Source of the DNA: Shewanella frigidimarina | GTDB lineage: Bacteria; Pseudomonadota; Gammaproteobacteria; Enterobacterales; Shewanellaceae | Reading direction: 5' to 3' | DNA: 64,000 nucleotides | NCBI RefSeq assembly: GCF_003797125.1 | Contig: NZ_RKKE01000001.1 | Coordinates: 930,001 to 994,000 of the forward strand | In this document: in pieces, positions 8,832 through 17,334 of the stretch | How positions within the stretch are numbered: the first letter of the stretch is position 1 | Layout of the letters: each line of letters starts with the position of its first letter | The notes under the pieces: generated by a model | Seen by the model: the letters and a program-made list of their open reading frames with translations, nothing else | What the model was told of the DNA's origin: nothing | Database searches by the model: none | Position numbers and translations under genes: made by a program

Positions 8832-9833
8832 CTATTTTTTCGCCTGCTTTCGATACTGGCTTGGGGTTATATTTTTGCAGCGCTTAAAGCTATGGCTAAA
8901 ATTGGCCCCATCACTAAAACCAAGGCGTTCGGCTATTTCATCAAGTTGCATCGGCGTTAATAATAACGCTTCGGCTATGCCAAAACGCACATCGTCACGC
9001 ACCTGGCGCCAACTGGTTTGTTCTAGTGTTAGTTGACGATGCAAAGTGCGAGTCGTTCGAGCTAAATGCTGGGCGATATCTTCCATTGATGCTGTTAAGC
9101 CTAAGTGTACTAAGGTGTCTTTTACCAACTTAGCAACAGGTTTCCAGTTTTGCTTTTGTTGCAGTAGCTGGTTGCATTGCGCCTCACATAATCTGACGGT
9201 GGCTTCATTGGCTTTTAATAATGGCAGATCTAATAGCGGTGCTAATCCAGTAAAACCGTTATAACTAGCATTGAATTGGATCTCAGCACCCAGTTTTTGC
9301 TTTATATCTTCGAGTGACAAGCCTGCGGGCTGAGGCGACGTAAACTGCAATTTTATCGGTAAGTCGTTACTTTCAAATACTTCTCGTTGGATCATCGCAG
9401 CGCCCAACATGTCTCTAACTAACACCAGTTCACCTAACTCACCAGGAATGTCGCATGAGAACCTTAGAGATAAATCATCTTTAAGCTCAGTTAATGTTAT
9501 CTGTGAAAAAACATAGGTTAAATCTAGATAACGTAAGCCTAATTCAATCGCCTTTCTCGCAGTACTGCTCGCCAATAGAGCATAACCCATGATGCCATAA
9601 CTGGTCAGGTGATAACGGCAACCTAACTCCATTCCAACCTTGAATGGGCATGAAGTATTGAGCATGAGGTTATTTAACACCTGTAATTCTTGTTTTTCTT
9701 CAACCAATTGCTCGTGATCGGTTAATTGGGCGCCCACCAAACCAGACCCTTGCAGCAACCGCTCTTGCTCAATTCCCTGCTCAATGCCATAGAACACAAT
9801 TATTTGCACACTGGTAATGCTGCGAAATGTCAT
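8832..9833 (-). CDS. AraC family transcriptional regulator
   Basis: 333 residues. The N-terminal 200 match the arabinose-binding-like domain found in regulators such as OruR (LTSYGIMGYALLASSTARKAIELGLRY). The C-terminal 100 are the double helix-turn-helix of AraC/XylS proteins (SMEDIAQHLARTTRTLHRQL and QLDEIAERLGFSDGANFSHSFKR). It is divergent from the monooxygenase operon starting at 10067, with 233 bp between, and is most likely its ligand-dependent activator. The ribosome site before the ATG is weak. Confidence 0.93.
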   Translation of the reverse strand: MTFRSITSVQIIVFYGIEQGIEQERLLQGSGLVGAQLTDHEQLVEEKQELQVLNNLMLNTSCPFKVGMELGCRYHLTSYGIMGYALLASSTARKAIELGLRYLDLTYVFSQITLTELKDDLSLRFSCDIPGELGELVLVRDMLGAAMIQREVFESNDLPIKLQFTSPQPAGLSLEDIKQKLGAEIQFNASYNGFTGLAPLLDLPLLKANEATVRLCEAQCNQLLQQKQNWKPVAKLVKDTLVHLGLTASMEDIAQHLARTTRTLHRQLTLEQTSWRQVRDDVRFGIAEALLLTPMQLDEIAERLGFSDGANFSHSFKRCKNITPSQYRKQAKK

Positions 9834-10066
9834 AACTTAAGGCTGCCATGTCTTAAAATCACAAATATACGTCCCTTTAGCGCGTAGATCAATGAACAAT
9901 AGTTTCCTATGCTGGATAGATAATACAATTTATTAACAACTGTTGAATGATCCGCTATTGAGAAATTAATGCTCAACGTAACAAGTAAAAATAGAGATGG
10001 CTAACAACAAAAGCTAATCAAAACAACCAAGCTCGTTGACAAATAACCATAATAATAGAGGGCGTC
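9834..10066. promoter_or_regulatory. Shared promoter region of araC-type regulator and BVMO operon
   Basis: 233 bp between divergent genes, large enough for two promoters and AraC sites. I could not pick out a convincing repeat or promoter box, so only the location supports this. Confidence 0.4.
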
Positions 10067-11533
10067 ATGACCCAAGTTAAACGAAATCCTACTGTGGTGA
10101 TCATTGGTGCAGGTATGACGGGCATCTTAATGGACATTAAACTGCGCCAAGCTGGTATCACCGATATTCTAGTACTGGAGAAAAAAGACTGCGTGGGCGG
10201 AACGTGGCGAGAAAATACCTACCCTGGAGCTGCCTGCGATGTACCCGCTCACATGTATACCTATTCATTTGAACCTAATCCAAATTGGAGCCGCTTTTTT
10301 GCCCATGGACCAGAGATTAAACAATACTTTGAGCACGTAGCAGATAAATATGATGTTAAACGAGACATTCGCTTTAACGAAGCCGTTACCGATGCACAAT
10401 ATGCCAATGGCAAATGGACGGTAAAAACCAGCCAACAGCAAACCTACGTCGCTGATTTTATTGTGTGCGCCACCGGCATTTTGCATCATCCACAATTTCC
10501 AGACATTCCTGGATTAGCCGATTTTAAAGGCTCTGTATTTCATACCGCCCAATGGAATCACAATGTCGACATATCCGCCTCTACCCGTGTTGGAGTTATC
10601 GGTACTGGGTCAACGGCCGCACAGGCCATACCCGAATTGATTAAAACCGGTGCTAAGGTTTCAGTTTTTCAGCGCACACCACAATGGCTAATGCATCTGC
10701 CCGATTTTACTTTTTCAAAAACCAGCCGAAAGTTAATGGCTCGCTTTCCCATCATCACCAAAATTCATCGCAATATGGGCAAGTTTTTTCTAGAACATTT
10801 TTTTACCAAAGCAGTCACGGGGCACTTTATCCAAAAGCATGCGTTAAATTTTTTGTGTAAAGCCAACTTACGATTAAGCATTAAAGACAAAACCTTACGC
10901 GAAAAGCTACGACCTCATTATCAAGTGGGCTGCAAACGGGTCATTATCAACACCACCTTTTATAAAGGCATTCAAAAACCCAATGCTGAGTTAATAACAG
11001 AAGGCATTGAGCGCATAACTGAAACAGGCATTATCACTAAAGACGGTAAACACCATGAGCTAGACGTATTGGTGTTATCGACAGGTTTTAATGCATTTAA
11101 TTTTATGCGCCCCATGAATCTCATTGGGCGTAACAATTTGCACATTGATAAAGCCTGGGCTAATAAAATCAAAGCCTATCGTTCAATGTTACTCAGCGAC
11201 TATCCTAACTTTTTTTTAATGCTCGGCCCCAACACACCTATTGGTAACTTCTCCGTTATCGCCATGAGCGAGGTTCAAACTGACTACGTTATTAAACTGA
11301 TCGATAAATGGCGTGAGCATGAATTTGATGAGTTTGAAGCCAAGCAACAAGCCATTGACGACTTTAATGCCTACGTAAAGGAAGGGTTAAAGGGCACTAG
11401 CTGGGTTGGAGGATGCCAAAGTTGGTATTTAGATGCCGATGGCGACCCAATTTTATGGCCCTACACTTGGCAGCGATGGGTTGATGAAATGAAACAGCCG
11501 CAGATGGAACACCTTAATACCCGATCATTTTAG
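10067..11533 (+). CDS. Flavin-containing monooxygenase, Baeyer-Villiger type
   Basis: 488 residues. The FAD-binding Rossmann motif is G14-A-G16-M-T-G19. The Baeyer-Villiger fingerprint FXGXXXHXXXW is intact at residues 153-163 (FKGSVFHTAQW). A second nucleotide motif (GVIGTGSTAAQ) for NADPH follows. BVMOs insert one oxygen beside a ketone to give an ester or lactone. First gene of a probable operon with a short-chain dehydrogenase (87 bp gap) and a lipase-type esterase (44 bp gap), which together fit alcohol to ketone to ester to acid plus alcohol. AGAGGG precedes the ATG. The natural ketone is unknown. Confidence 0.94.
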   Translation: MTQVKRNPTVVIIGAGMTGILMDIKLRQAGITDILVLEKKDCVGGTWRENTYPGAACDVPAHMYTYSFEPNPNWSRFFAHGPEIKQYFEHVADKYDVKRDIRFNEAVTDAQYANGKWTVKTSQQQTYVADFIVCATGILHHPQFPDIPGLADFKGSVFHTAQWNHNVDISASTRVGVIGTGSTAAQAIPELIKTGAKVSVFQRTPQWLMHLPDFTFSKTSRKLMARFPIITKIHRNMGKFFLEHFFTKAVTGHFIQKHALNFLCKANLRLSIKDKTLREKLRPHYQVGCKRVIINTTFYKGIQKPNAELITEGIERITETGIITKDGKHHELDVLVLSTGFNAFNFMRPMNLIGRNNLHIDKAWANKIKAYRSMLLSDYPNFFLMLGPNTPIGNFSVIAMSEVQTDYVIKLIDKWREHEFDEFEAKQQAIDDFNAYVKEGLKGTSWVGGCQSWYLDADGDPILWPYTWQRWVDEMKQPQMEHLNTRSF

Positions 11534-11619
11534 TTGGCTTATCCACCTTTTCACCCTTACATATCCACCCGTATTGATTCACTCGTGCTGATTGACTCAT
11601 ACTAGAAACAACCAGGTTT

Positions 11620-12393
11620 ATGATGAATAAAAACACTATATTTATTACCGGCGCAGCTTCTGGCATTGGCTTAGCGACGGCAAAACACTTTCACAAAAAG
11701 GGCTATTGGGTCGGTATGGCCGACATCAATTTGGCGCAATTAACACAAGCCACCGAAATATGGGACAGAACTCGAGTACGGTTGTTTCAGCTAGATGTCA
11801 GTGATTTCTCACAAGTACAACACGCCATGGCTAAATTTTGTTCGGAACATAATAACTGCTTGGCTATATTAGTTAATAATGCCGGCATATTGGAAATAGG
11901 CCCCTTTGAAGACATCCCTATCGAACATCATCAGCGCACATTAAGTGTCAATGTCATCGGGGTCATGAATCTGTGTCATGCTGCATGGCCATATTTAAAA
12001 AATTCCGGCACAAGTACTATTATCAACATGTCATCAGCCAGTAGCGATTATGGTGTACCAGAATTAGCCAGCTATTCGGCCAGTAAGTTTGCCGTAAAAG
12101 CACTGACCGAGGCGCTGGAACTTGAGTGGAAAAAATACGGCATCAGTGTATGCGATGTCATGCCGCCCTTTGTGGCAACCAATATGCTTAAGGCACAGAA
12201 AAACAGCGCCAAAGTCATGCAACGACTCGGCGTGAATATCACTGCTGAACACGTAGTCGCTGTGATTGATAAACAAGTGAAACAGCCTAAAACCCATAGA
12301 ACAGTCAGTGTTTTTTATGGCCTATTGCATAGATTAAGTAACGTATCACCGGCATTTATCAATCGCCTAGCGATGAAGTGGCTAAGTCGATAA
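11620..12393 (+). CDS. Short-chain dehydrogenase/reductase
   Basis: 257 residues, classical SDR: TGAASGIG at residues 10-17 for cofactor, NNAG at 86-89, catalytic Ser near 138 (NMSSAS) and YSASK at 152-156. An Asp after strand 2 (MADINLA) suggests NAD preference. As the middle gene of the BVMO operon it probably interconverts an alcohol and the ketone that the BVMO uses. Translation may start at either of two adjacent ATGs (11620 or 11623); CAGG lies upstream. Confidence 0.93.
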   Translation: MMNKNTIFITGAASGIGLATAKHFHKKGYWVGMADINLAQLTQATEIWDRTRVRLFQLDVSDFSQVQHAMAKFCSEHNNCLAILVNNAGILEIGPFEDIPIEHHQRTLSVNVIGVMNLCHAAWPYLKNSGTSTIINMSSASSDYGVPELASYSASKFAVKALTEALELEWKKYGISVCDVMPPFVATNMLKAQKNSAKVMQRLGVNITAEHVVAVIDKQVKQPKTHRTVSVFYGLLHRLSNVSPAFINRLAMKWLSR

Positions 12394-12437
12394 AACATCC
12401 GGTTCTAATCAGTTAACAATAATAAAAGGCCATAGAA

Positions 12438-13559
12438 ATGGATAACGTGAATAAGCCAACACCATTGTCACAAGACAAATCATCAACTGACAAGCCATCA
12501 CTAAACGAACCACTGCAAGGCGAGCCGCTACAAGGCAAACGTCTACAAGCGCCCAAGCTTGAAGCGAAACAATTAATGGTTGCCAAGTGGTTATCATTAG
12601 CGCCGCTATACAAGTTGCCAGTCACATTATTCAGATATGTATTTCTAGCGATGGACCGAGTACTGGGGCTGACTAAAATTGAAATGGATAAGGTGATTAA
12701 TTTAACGGTCCCGGTGAGTACTGGCACTCCTCTTTTGGGCACTATTCCTTTGAACGAACATAGCGCCAGCGATAGCAGCCATACCATCGCCAACAGAATA
12801 AAGCTTCGCATCTACCATCCCAGCGCCACCAAACCTCAAAAAACCTTAGTGTACTTTCACGGTGGCGGCGGCGTTATTGGCAGTATTAACACTCACGATC
12901 ACTTTTGCCGCTATCTGGCTAAACATGGCAACATGAACATTATCTCAGTCGGTTATCGATTGGCCCCAGAACATAAATTCCCCATCCCGATTTGTGATGC
13001 CATCGAAGCGTGGAACTATATCAACACCAACCATCAACAACTTAATATTAATCCACAACACATAGGCGTAGGTGGTGACAGCGCTGGAGGGTATTTAGCG
13101 TGTATCATCGGTTTACATTCACTGCAAACATCACTACCAGTACAGGCAAAAGTAACACCCGCATTTCAGTTTTTAATCTACCCAATGGTAGATTTACAAG
13201 GCTTAACCGAGTCTTATCGCCGTTTCAATAAACAGTTAATACTCACCCGCGATTTAATGGATTATTTCAGGTTAAAATATTTACACTCTCTCGACGAAGT
13301 TACTCTGCCATTAGTGAGTCCACTACAAGCAAAAGACATCAGCGAATCACCAAAAAGTTACATCTTAACCCTAGGTTACGATCCATTAAGGGATGATGGC
13401 ATTGCATATGCGCAGCGCCTAAAAGCGGCAGGCATCAACACCCAACACCAGCATTTTGATGATTGCATGCATGGCTTTATTTCAATCACAAAACTCAGCG
13501 CGCGCGCCAAACAAGCCACTCATAACATAGCAATGGGATTAAACAGCTTTAATGAATGA
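12438..13559 (+). CDS. Alpha/beta hydrolase of the hormone-sensitive lipase family
   Basis: 373 residues. The HSL oxyanion motif HGGGG is present and the nucleophile elbow is GDSAGG with Ser215. Asp315 (YDPLRDDG) and His345 (MHGF) complete the triad. The first 100 residues form an unusual N-terminal extension opening with Gln/Leu/Pro-rich near-repeats (EPLQGEPLQGKRLQ). Third gene of the BVMO operon, placed to hydrolyse the ester the BVMO makes. AAGG precedes the ATG. Confidence 0.93.
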   Translation: MDNVNKPTPLSQDKSSTDKPSLNEPLQGEPLQGKRLQAPKLEAKQLMVAKWLSLAPLYKLPVTLFRYVFLAMDRVLGLTKIEMDKVINLTVPVSTGTPLLGTIPLNEHSASDSSHTIANRIKLRIYHPSATKPQKTLVYFHGGGGVIGSINTHDHFCRYLAKHGNMNIISVGYRLAPEHKFPIPICDAIEAWNYINTNHQQLNINPQHIGVGGDSAGGYLACIIGLHSLQTSLPVQAKVTPAFQFLIYPMVDLQGLTESYRRFNKQLILTRDLMDYFRLKYLHSLDEVTLPLVSPLQAKDISESPKSYILTLGYDPLRDDGIAYAQRLKAAGINTQHQHFDDCMHGFISITKLSARAKQATHNIAMGLNSFNE

Positions 13560-13755
13560 TCGTTATAGGTAACTGACAGCAGAACCGACTCTAGAAACCA
13601 CCAACAGATGATAAAGTTTACTCAGACGCCATGTATTACAGGCTAACAAGCCAACTTATGCTAAAATGCGCCGATCAGCTTTATGAATGTGCAATTCTCA
13701 TTTGTTTGACTGAGCGTAGTGACCCCTACCGTGATTAACTAATGAGGATACACCA

Positions 13756-14034
13756 ATGAGTAAGTTAAATGCCGAAGAGCGTAAAGCTCGAGATAACGAT
13801 CGTTTTTCAAAACGAGTGGATGAACGCAGAGTAAAAGGCGAAGATGTCGTTGCGTATGCACTTGCCAATGAAAAAGCGTTTAAGTTTCTGACCAAAGATG
13901 AGAAACACAGCCTTAAAGAAAGACAAGCGGCACTAGTAGAAGAAGTCAGCATTAAAAAACAGCAACAAGTTGAGCTTAAAAATCAGCAAGAATTAGACAA
14001 GGTTCAAGCTGAATTTACTGATACCGCACAGTAA
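13756..14034 (+). CDS. Small charged helical protein, function unknown
   Basis: 92 residues, very rich in Lys, Glu, Gln and Arg, with the C-terminal half (KEAQ-rich, LVEEVSIKKQQQVELKNQQEL) predicted as one long helix or coiled coil. A clear GAGGA ribosome site precedes the ATG. It stands alone 196 bp after the esterase, with its own leader. I believe similar proteins occur in other Shewanella, but no role is known to me. Confidence 0.7.
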   Translation: MSKLNAEERKARDNDRFSKRVDERRVKGEDVVAYALANEKAFKFLTKDEKHSLKERQAALVEEVSIKKQQQVELKNQQELDKVQAEFTDTAQ

Positions 14035-14319
14035 AACCCCATCAACAGCCATTGTTAATGATGATGGCTGACCACATTCAAATACTTATTTTTATAAATT
14101 CTAGTCTATAAAAATCGGTATTTGAAAGCTGGTGAAGCTCCACAGGCATGCGACTAAATTGAATCCACTCACTCCAATTCGACTTTCGCAATTTAATGGT
14201 TCATGTTTAAAAGTATTCGTCCGAACCACTTATTTATAATCTAAAGATCAACGTTTCATTCCGGCTTATAAGCATTATCGCTTAAAAACCTTAGTGAATA
14301 GCAGCTAAAAACTTAACCA

Positions 14320-15069
14320 CTAAATCTCTCGTTTCGTACACACAAATAAGGCATTGCCAGATGCTAAATCCCAAGGGATGATTTTGTCGTAATCGTGTTC
14401 AAATATTTGAATATCGAAATACGGGCTTAACAATGCTTCAAGTTCAGTAAAGCTAGTGGCGACCATCGCATGCGAATCTTGCCATAACTGCGTCGCATCA
14501 AACTGGGTTTTGCCAATGCTTAGATTGAGCGATTGCATCTCACCTTCACCGCTGTAATGCCAACCCGATTCAAACACAAACTGACTATCTTCAAATTCGG
14601 CACTGTGTCTCACTAACGCCTTGTTATTGATTTTATGTTTATCAACGGTGTTAAAACAAAACAAGCCGCCGGTATTTAATGCCTTATGCACACTGGCAAT
14701 ACAGGCTTTAAGTGCCTCGATACCTTGTGAGTAGTGAATGGAGTACAAAAAGCAGGTAATAAGATCGAGTTTTTCTTCTACATAAAACTCAGTCATATTT
14801 TGCAAACTAAACTGCGCTTCAGGACAACGACGCATAGCTATATCGAGCATGGGTTGATTGATATCGAGACCACTGCTTTGAAACCCTAAATCGATAAAAT
14901 GCCTTACATGAGGCCCCGTTCCACAGGCTAAATCTAAATGCTGTTTACCACTGTTACCCAAAAACTGATGCAAGCGCACGATGCTATTGCTTTGCTGCTG
15001 GTAATTAATGTCACAGCACATTAAATCGTAATAACCGGATAAATCGGTATAGAGGGCATTGGTAGACAT
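14320..15069 (-). CDS. SAM-dependent class I methyltransferase
   Basis: 249 residues. SAM motif I is LDLACGTGPHV near residue 45, followed by an acidic residue ending strand 2 (GLDIN) and motif-IV-like LITCFLYSIHY. The C-terminal half is beta-rich, as in small-molecule methyltransferases of this fold (methyltransferase_25 type). Substrate unknown. No close operon partner. The ribosome site is weak. Confidence 0.9.
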   Translation of the reverse strand: MSTNALYTDLSGYYDLMCCDINYQQQSNSIVRLHQFLGNSGKQHLDLACGTGPHVRHFIDLGFQSSGLDINQPMLDIAMRRCPEAQFSLQNMTEFYVEEKLDLITCFLYSIHYSQGIEALKACIASVHKALNTGGLFCFNTVDKHKINNKALVRHSAEFEDSQFVFESGWHYSGEGEMQSLNLSIGKTQFDATQLWQDSHAMVATSFTELEALLSPYFDIQIFEHDYDKIIPWDLASGNALFVCTKREI

Positions 15070-15324
15070 AAAAAGGGATCAGCGACATAGGCAAATTTAG
15101 GGTGGCGCATCATATATCAAATTGCACAATGGAGGAATAAGGAGTGAGAAATAAGCAATGAGACATGATAAATAGCTAACGACTAAAATCTAGCGAGTCT
15201 TCTCTCGCAAAAATGCTAGAAATACCCCCTATACCGTTAAGTCACAAAGCATTTTTTTTAATCATCAATTAATCAGGATGTTGTACTAAACAGTTTGGAA
15301 TATCATTTATCCTACACATCCCAT

Positions 15325-15398
15325 AAAAAGTGTACTTACATACACTTTTTGTAATGCCAAACCGTAAACCAGCCATAAAGTGTAGCGTTGTATACTAT
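15325..15398. promoter_or_regulatory. Orphan pair of AGTGTA-N6-TACACT operators
   Basis: Site A at 15325-15350 is a perfect inverted repeat, AAAAAGTGTA-N6-TACACTTTTT. Site B at 15379-15396 is AGTGTA-N6-TATACT, one mismatch. The two cores start exactly 50 bp apart. The same pair, with the same 50-bp spacing and similar flanks, lies at 17159-17226 before the NERD gene. Here the pair is followed after about 20 bp by a terminator with no gene between. TATACT at 15391 could be a -10 box. Confidence 0.75.
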
Positions 15399-15415
15399 TT
15401 ACCCATTCAGATATT

Positions 15416-15451
15416 AAAAAGCCCCGATACTGTTAAGTATCGGGGCTTTTT
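15416..15451. terminator. Terminator, copy 1 (identical to the one after the STAND gene)
   Basis: GCCCCGATAC-TGTTAA-GTATCGGGGC with A and T tails. The 26-nt core is identical to the hairpin at 22410-22443. No gene precedes it on the + strand: only the orphan operator pair. Confidence 0.88.
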
Positions 15452-15461
15452 AAAATAGTGT

Positions 15462-15487
15462 TGAAGCAACGCAGTTATTGCCGCGTT
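15462..15487. repeat. Partial copy of the 22513-22597 palindromic element
   Basis: TGAAGCAACGCAGTTAT at 15462-15478 is identical to 22571-22587, the right arm of a larger palindromic repeat. Only that arm is present here. Confidence 0.7.
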
Positions 15488-15584
15488 AAGTCAGATGAAA
15501 CGTTAAAGCAGACCCACTTACTCTCTCAACTGACTCCCTCACTTACTCTCTCGCTAATCACAGATGGCGATCGCGCTAAAATGA

Positions 15585-15986
15585 CTAACGTACCCATCGC
15601 ATCAGCTCATTCGCATCTATTACCGCAAGCTGTCTTTCAGTTAGGCTTCCAGCTGAATCAAAGAGGAATAGTTCAGTTACTCGTGCGTTATGCTTGGCGA
15701 TAAACGCATCGCCCTCAGGCGTTGCTGTTCTAGCAAGCAGAAAGTACACGTTATCACCAAGATGAGACCGAGCTTCATTCATCTGCTCAGTCTGGGTAAT
15801 ACTTGAAACAAGGTTAGGATCATAGACAAATACTACCGCAGGTTTGCCCGTACCAATTTGTTCAAGATTAGACGTAAACCCCTTGGGCATCAGCATTAGC
15901 AATAGCCCAAACAGCAATACTATGGATGCTATGACACTTATCGCAACCCAAGGCATTTTACGAGGCGCGTTGGTAGGTTTATCCAT
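15585..15986 (-). CDS. Membrane-anchored thioredoxin-fold-like protein, function unknown
   Basis: 133 residues from ATG 15986. One N-terminal membrane helix (WVAISVIASIVLLFGLLLML) follows a short basic cytoplasmic tail. The remaining 90 residues (KPAVVFVYDPN ... ELFLFDSAGSL) have the strand-helix order of a thioredoxin-like domain facing the periplasm, without a CXXC motif. An earlier in-frame ATG at 16031 would place 15 extra polar residues before the tail; AAGAGAG upstream of 15986 favours the shorter form. The 3' end lies about 100 bp from a terminator and repeat scar. Confidence 0.7.
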   Translation of the reverse strand: MDKPTNAPRKMPWVAISVIASIVLLFGLLLMLMPKGFTSNLEQIGTGKPAVVFVYDPNLVSSITQTEQMNEARSHLGDNVYFLLARTATPEGDAFIAKHNARVTELFLFDSAGSLTERQLAVIDANELMRWVR

Positions 15987-16305
15987 AATGATAGATCTCT
16001 CTTTTAAGTGTTGAAATACATACCCAAGCAAAACAGTATAATCAATAAACCTGAGGCTTAGATTAAAAACGTCTGGGATGAATAGACAATAGATGATTTA
16101 GACGGCAATAACGTTTACTCTGCCCTCACTAAATATCGACCACTAAGAACATAATGCAATACACTGTGCATTATGCAAAGTGTACAGGCAACACATCATC
16201 ACGTGTGCCACTGCATGTCGGCGCAATTAACGTTCATTTTGTTATTGTTTTAGAATGAGTGACTTGAGTTATTTCTACGTATTTTATCTGAAGGATTAAT
16301 TTTTA
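15987..16305. other. Intergenic region with a 9-bp-arm inverted repeat
   Basis: Divergent promoter space. CATAATGCA-N8-TGCATTATG at 16150-16175 is a perfect inverted repeat about 130 bp before the UPF0114 gene and could be a regulator site. Nothing else recognised. Confidence 0.45.
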
Positions 16306-16794
16306 ATGGAAAAAGTGTTTGAAAGATTGATGTATGCATCGCGCTGGATCATGGCGCCGATTTATTTGGGATTAAGCCTAATCTTATTCGCCTTAGGCAT
16401 AAAGTTCTTTCAAGAGATCTTTCATATTATCCCCAATATTTTCTCGATAAAAGAAGTTGATTTGGTGCTAATCACCCTATCGTTAATCGACATCACTTTA
16501 GTCGGTGGCCTACTCATCATGGTGATGTTTTCAGGTTACGAAAACTTCGTATCACAGCTTGATGTGGGCGAAAACAGCGAGAAACTCAACTGGCTTGGCA
16601 AGATGGACGCAGGCTCGCTAAAAAATAAAGTAGCAGCGTCTATAGTCGCGATTTCGTCTATTCACCTACTTAAAGTCTTTATGAATGCCGAAAATATCGC
16701 GAACGACAAAATCATGTGGTATTTGCTCATCCACATCACCTTTGTATTATCGGCCTTCGCCATGGGATATTTGGATAAAATTACTAGGAAGTAA
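16306..16794 (+). CDS. UPF0114 (YqhA/TIGR00645) family membrane protein
   Basis: 162 residues. The opening [20 protein letters not shown] and the internal [22 protein letters not shown] are hallmarks of the UPF0114 family, inner-membrane proteins with three to four helices and unknown function. AAGGA precedes the ATG. Monocistronic, ended by a bidirectional terminator at 16811. Confidence 0.9.
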   Translation: MEKVFERLMYASRWIMAPIYLGLSLILFALGIKFFQEIFHIIPNIFSIKEVDLVLITLSLIDITLVGGLLIMVMFSGYENFVSQLDVGENSEKLNWLGKMDAGSLKNKVAASIVAISSIHLLKVFMNAENIANDKIMWYLLIHITFVLSAFAMGYLDKITRK

Positions 16795-16810
16795 CCATCC
16801 ATCTCCAAAT

Positions 16811-16846
16811 AAAAAGCCCTGATACATAACAGCATCAGGGCTTTTT
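16811..16846. terminator. Bidirectional terminator
   Basis: AAAAAGCCCTGAT / ATCAGGGCTTTTT around a 10-nt loop, between the converging UPF0114 and XRE genes. Related in form to, but distinct from, the GCCCCGATAC hairpins at 15416 and 22410. Confidence 0.88.
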
Positions 16847-16858
16847 ATTTACTATCGA

Positions 16859-17095
16859 TTAGTACCACACTTTAGGATCAGCGTTATGATTCTGCGCTGC
16901 ATCAATACTAATCCCCAGACCATTAAGAATTTTGAACACTGTCGAAATATAAACATCATTGCCTTTCTCAACACGGATTAAGGTCTTTTTGGTCACGCCA
17001 CACAGCATCGCCGCCACATCTTGAGTCAATGCCGCATTGTTTCTGGTTTCTTTAATGAGTAAACCCAAGGATTGTTGATTGAGTGCAGGTGTCAT
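16859..17095 (-). CDS. HipB-like XRE family DNA-binding protein (orphan)
   Basis: 78 residues from ATG 17095 (GTG 17098 also possible). A single HTH_3 domain: [49 protein letters not shown] in order helix 1 to 5, most like HipB antitoxins. No HipA kinase follows; its stop abuts a terminator. One inverted repeat (17107-17128) sits right before its start and two more lie between it and the NERD gene, so it probably represses itself and the NERD/STAND genes. That link is inference from position. Confidence 0.87.
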   Translation of the reverse strand: MTPALNQQSLGLLIKETRNNAALTQDVAAMLCGVTKKTLIRVEKGNDVYISTVFKILNGLGISIDAAQNHNADPKVWY

Positions 17096-17106
17096 CACGT
17101 TAGTCC

Positions 17107-17226
17107 AAAGTGTACTTTGTTACACTTTACTGTAATTTCCCCTGTCAAGATCAACAACAGTGTAGTTAAGTACACTTTTTAATTATCTAAGTTGCCAAAT
17201 GAGTTATAAGTGTAGGTTGTTACACT
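17107..17226. promoter_or_regulatory. Three AGTGTA-N6-TACACT operators
   Basis: O1 17107-17128 (AAAGTGTA-N6-TACACTTT), O2 17159-17176 and O3 17209-17226 share AGTGTA, a 6-bp spacer and TACACT. O2 and O3 begin 50 bp apart. They fill the space between the XRE start and the NERD gene, the usual layout for an autoregulating HTH dimer controlling a divergent operon. Confidence 0.8.
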
Positions 17227-17334
17227 ATCGAATCGATTACGCCATACTTTTAAAATTAACACTGGCTTTTTCATCAGCATCATAGATATTATGAGCTTGA
17301 TTATTATCAAGTTATGAATGGATGCTGTTGGTAA

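Noticed and set aside
15458..15703. Open frame on the + strand after the orphan terminator
   Set aside because: It overlaps the repeat arm and the antisense of the 15585 gene; no coding character.
16859..17098. Complete HipAB toxin-antitoxin pair
   Set aside because: No HipA kinase is encoded downstream; a terminator and the converging UPF0114 gene follow directly.
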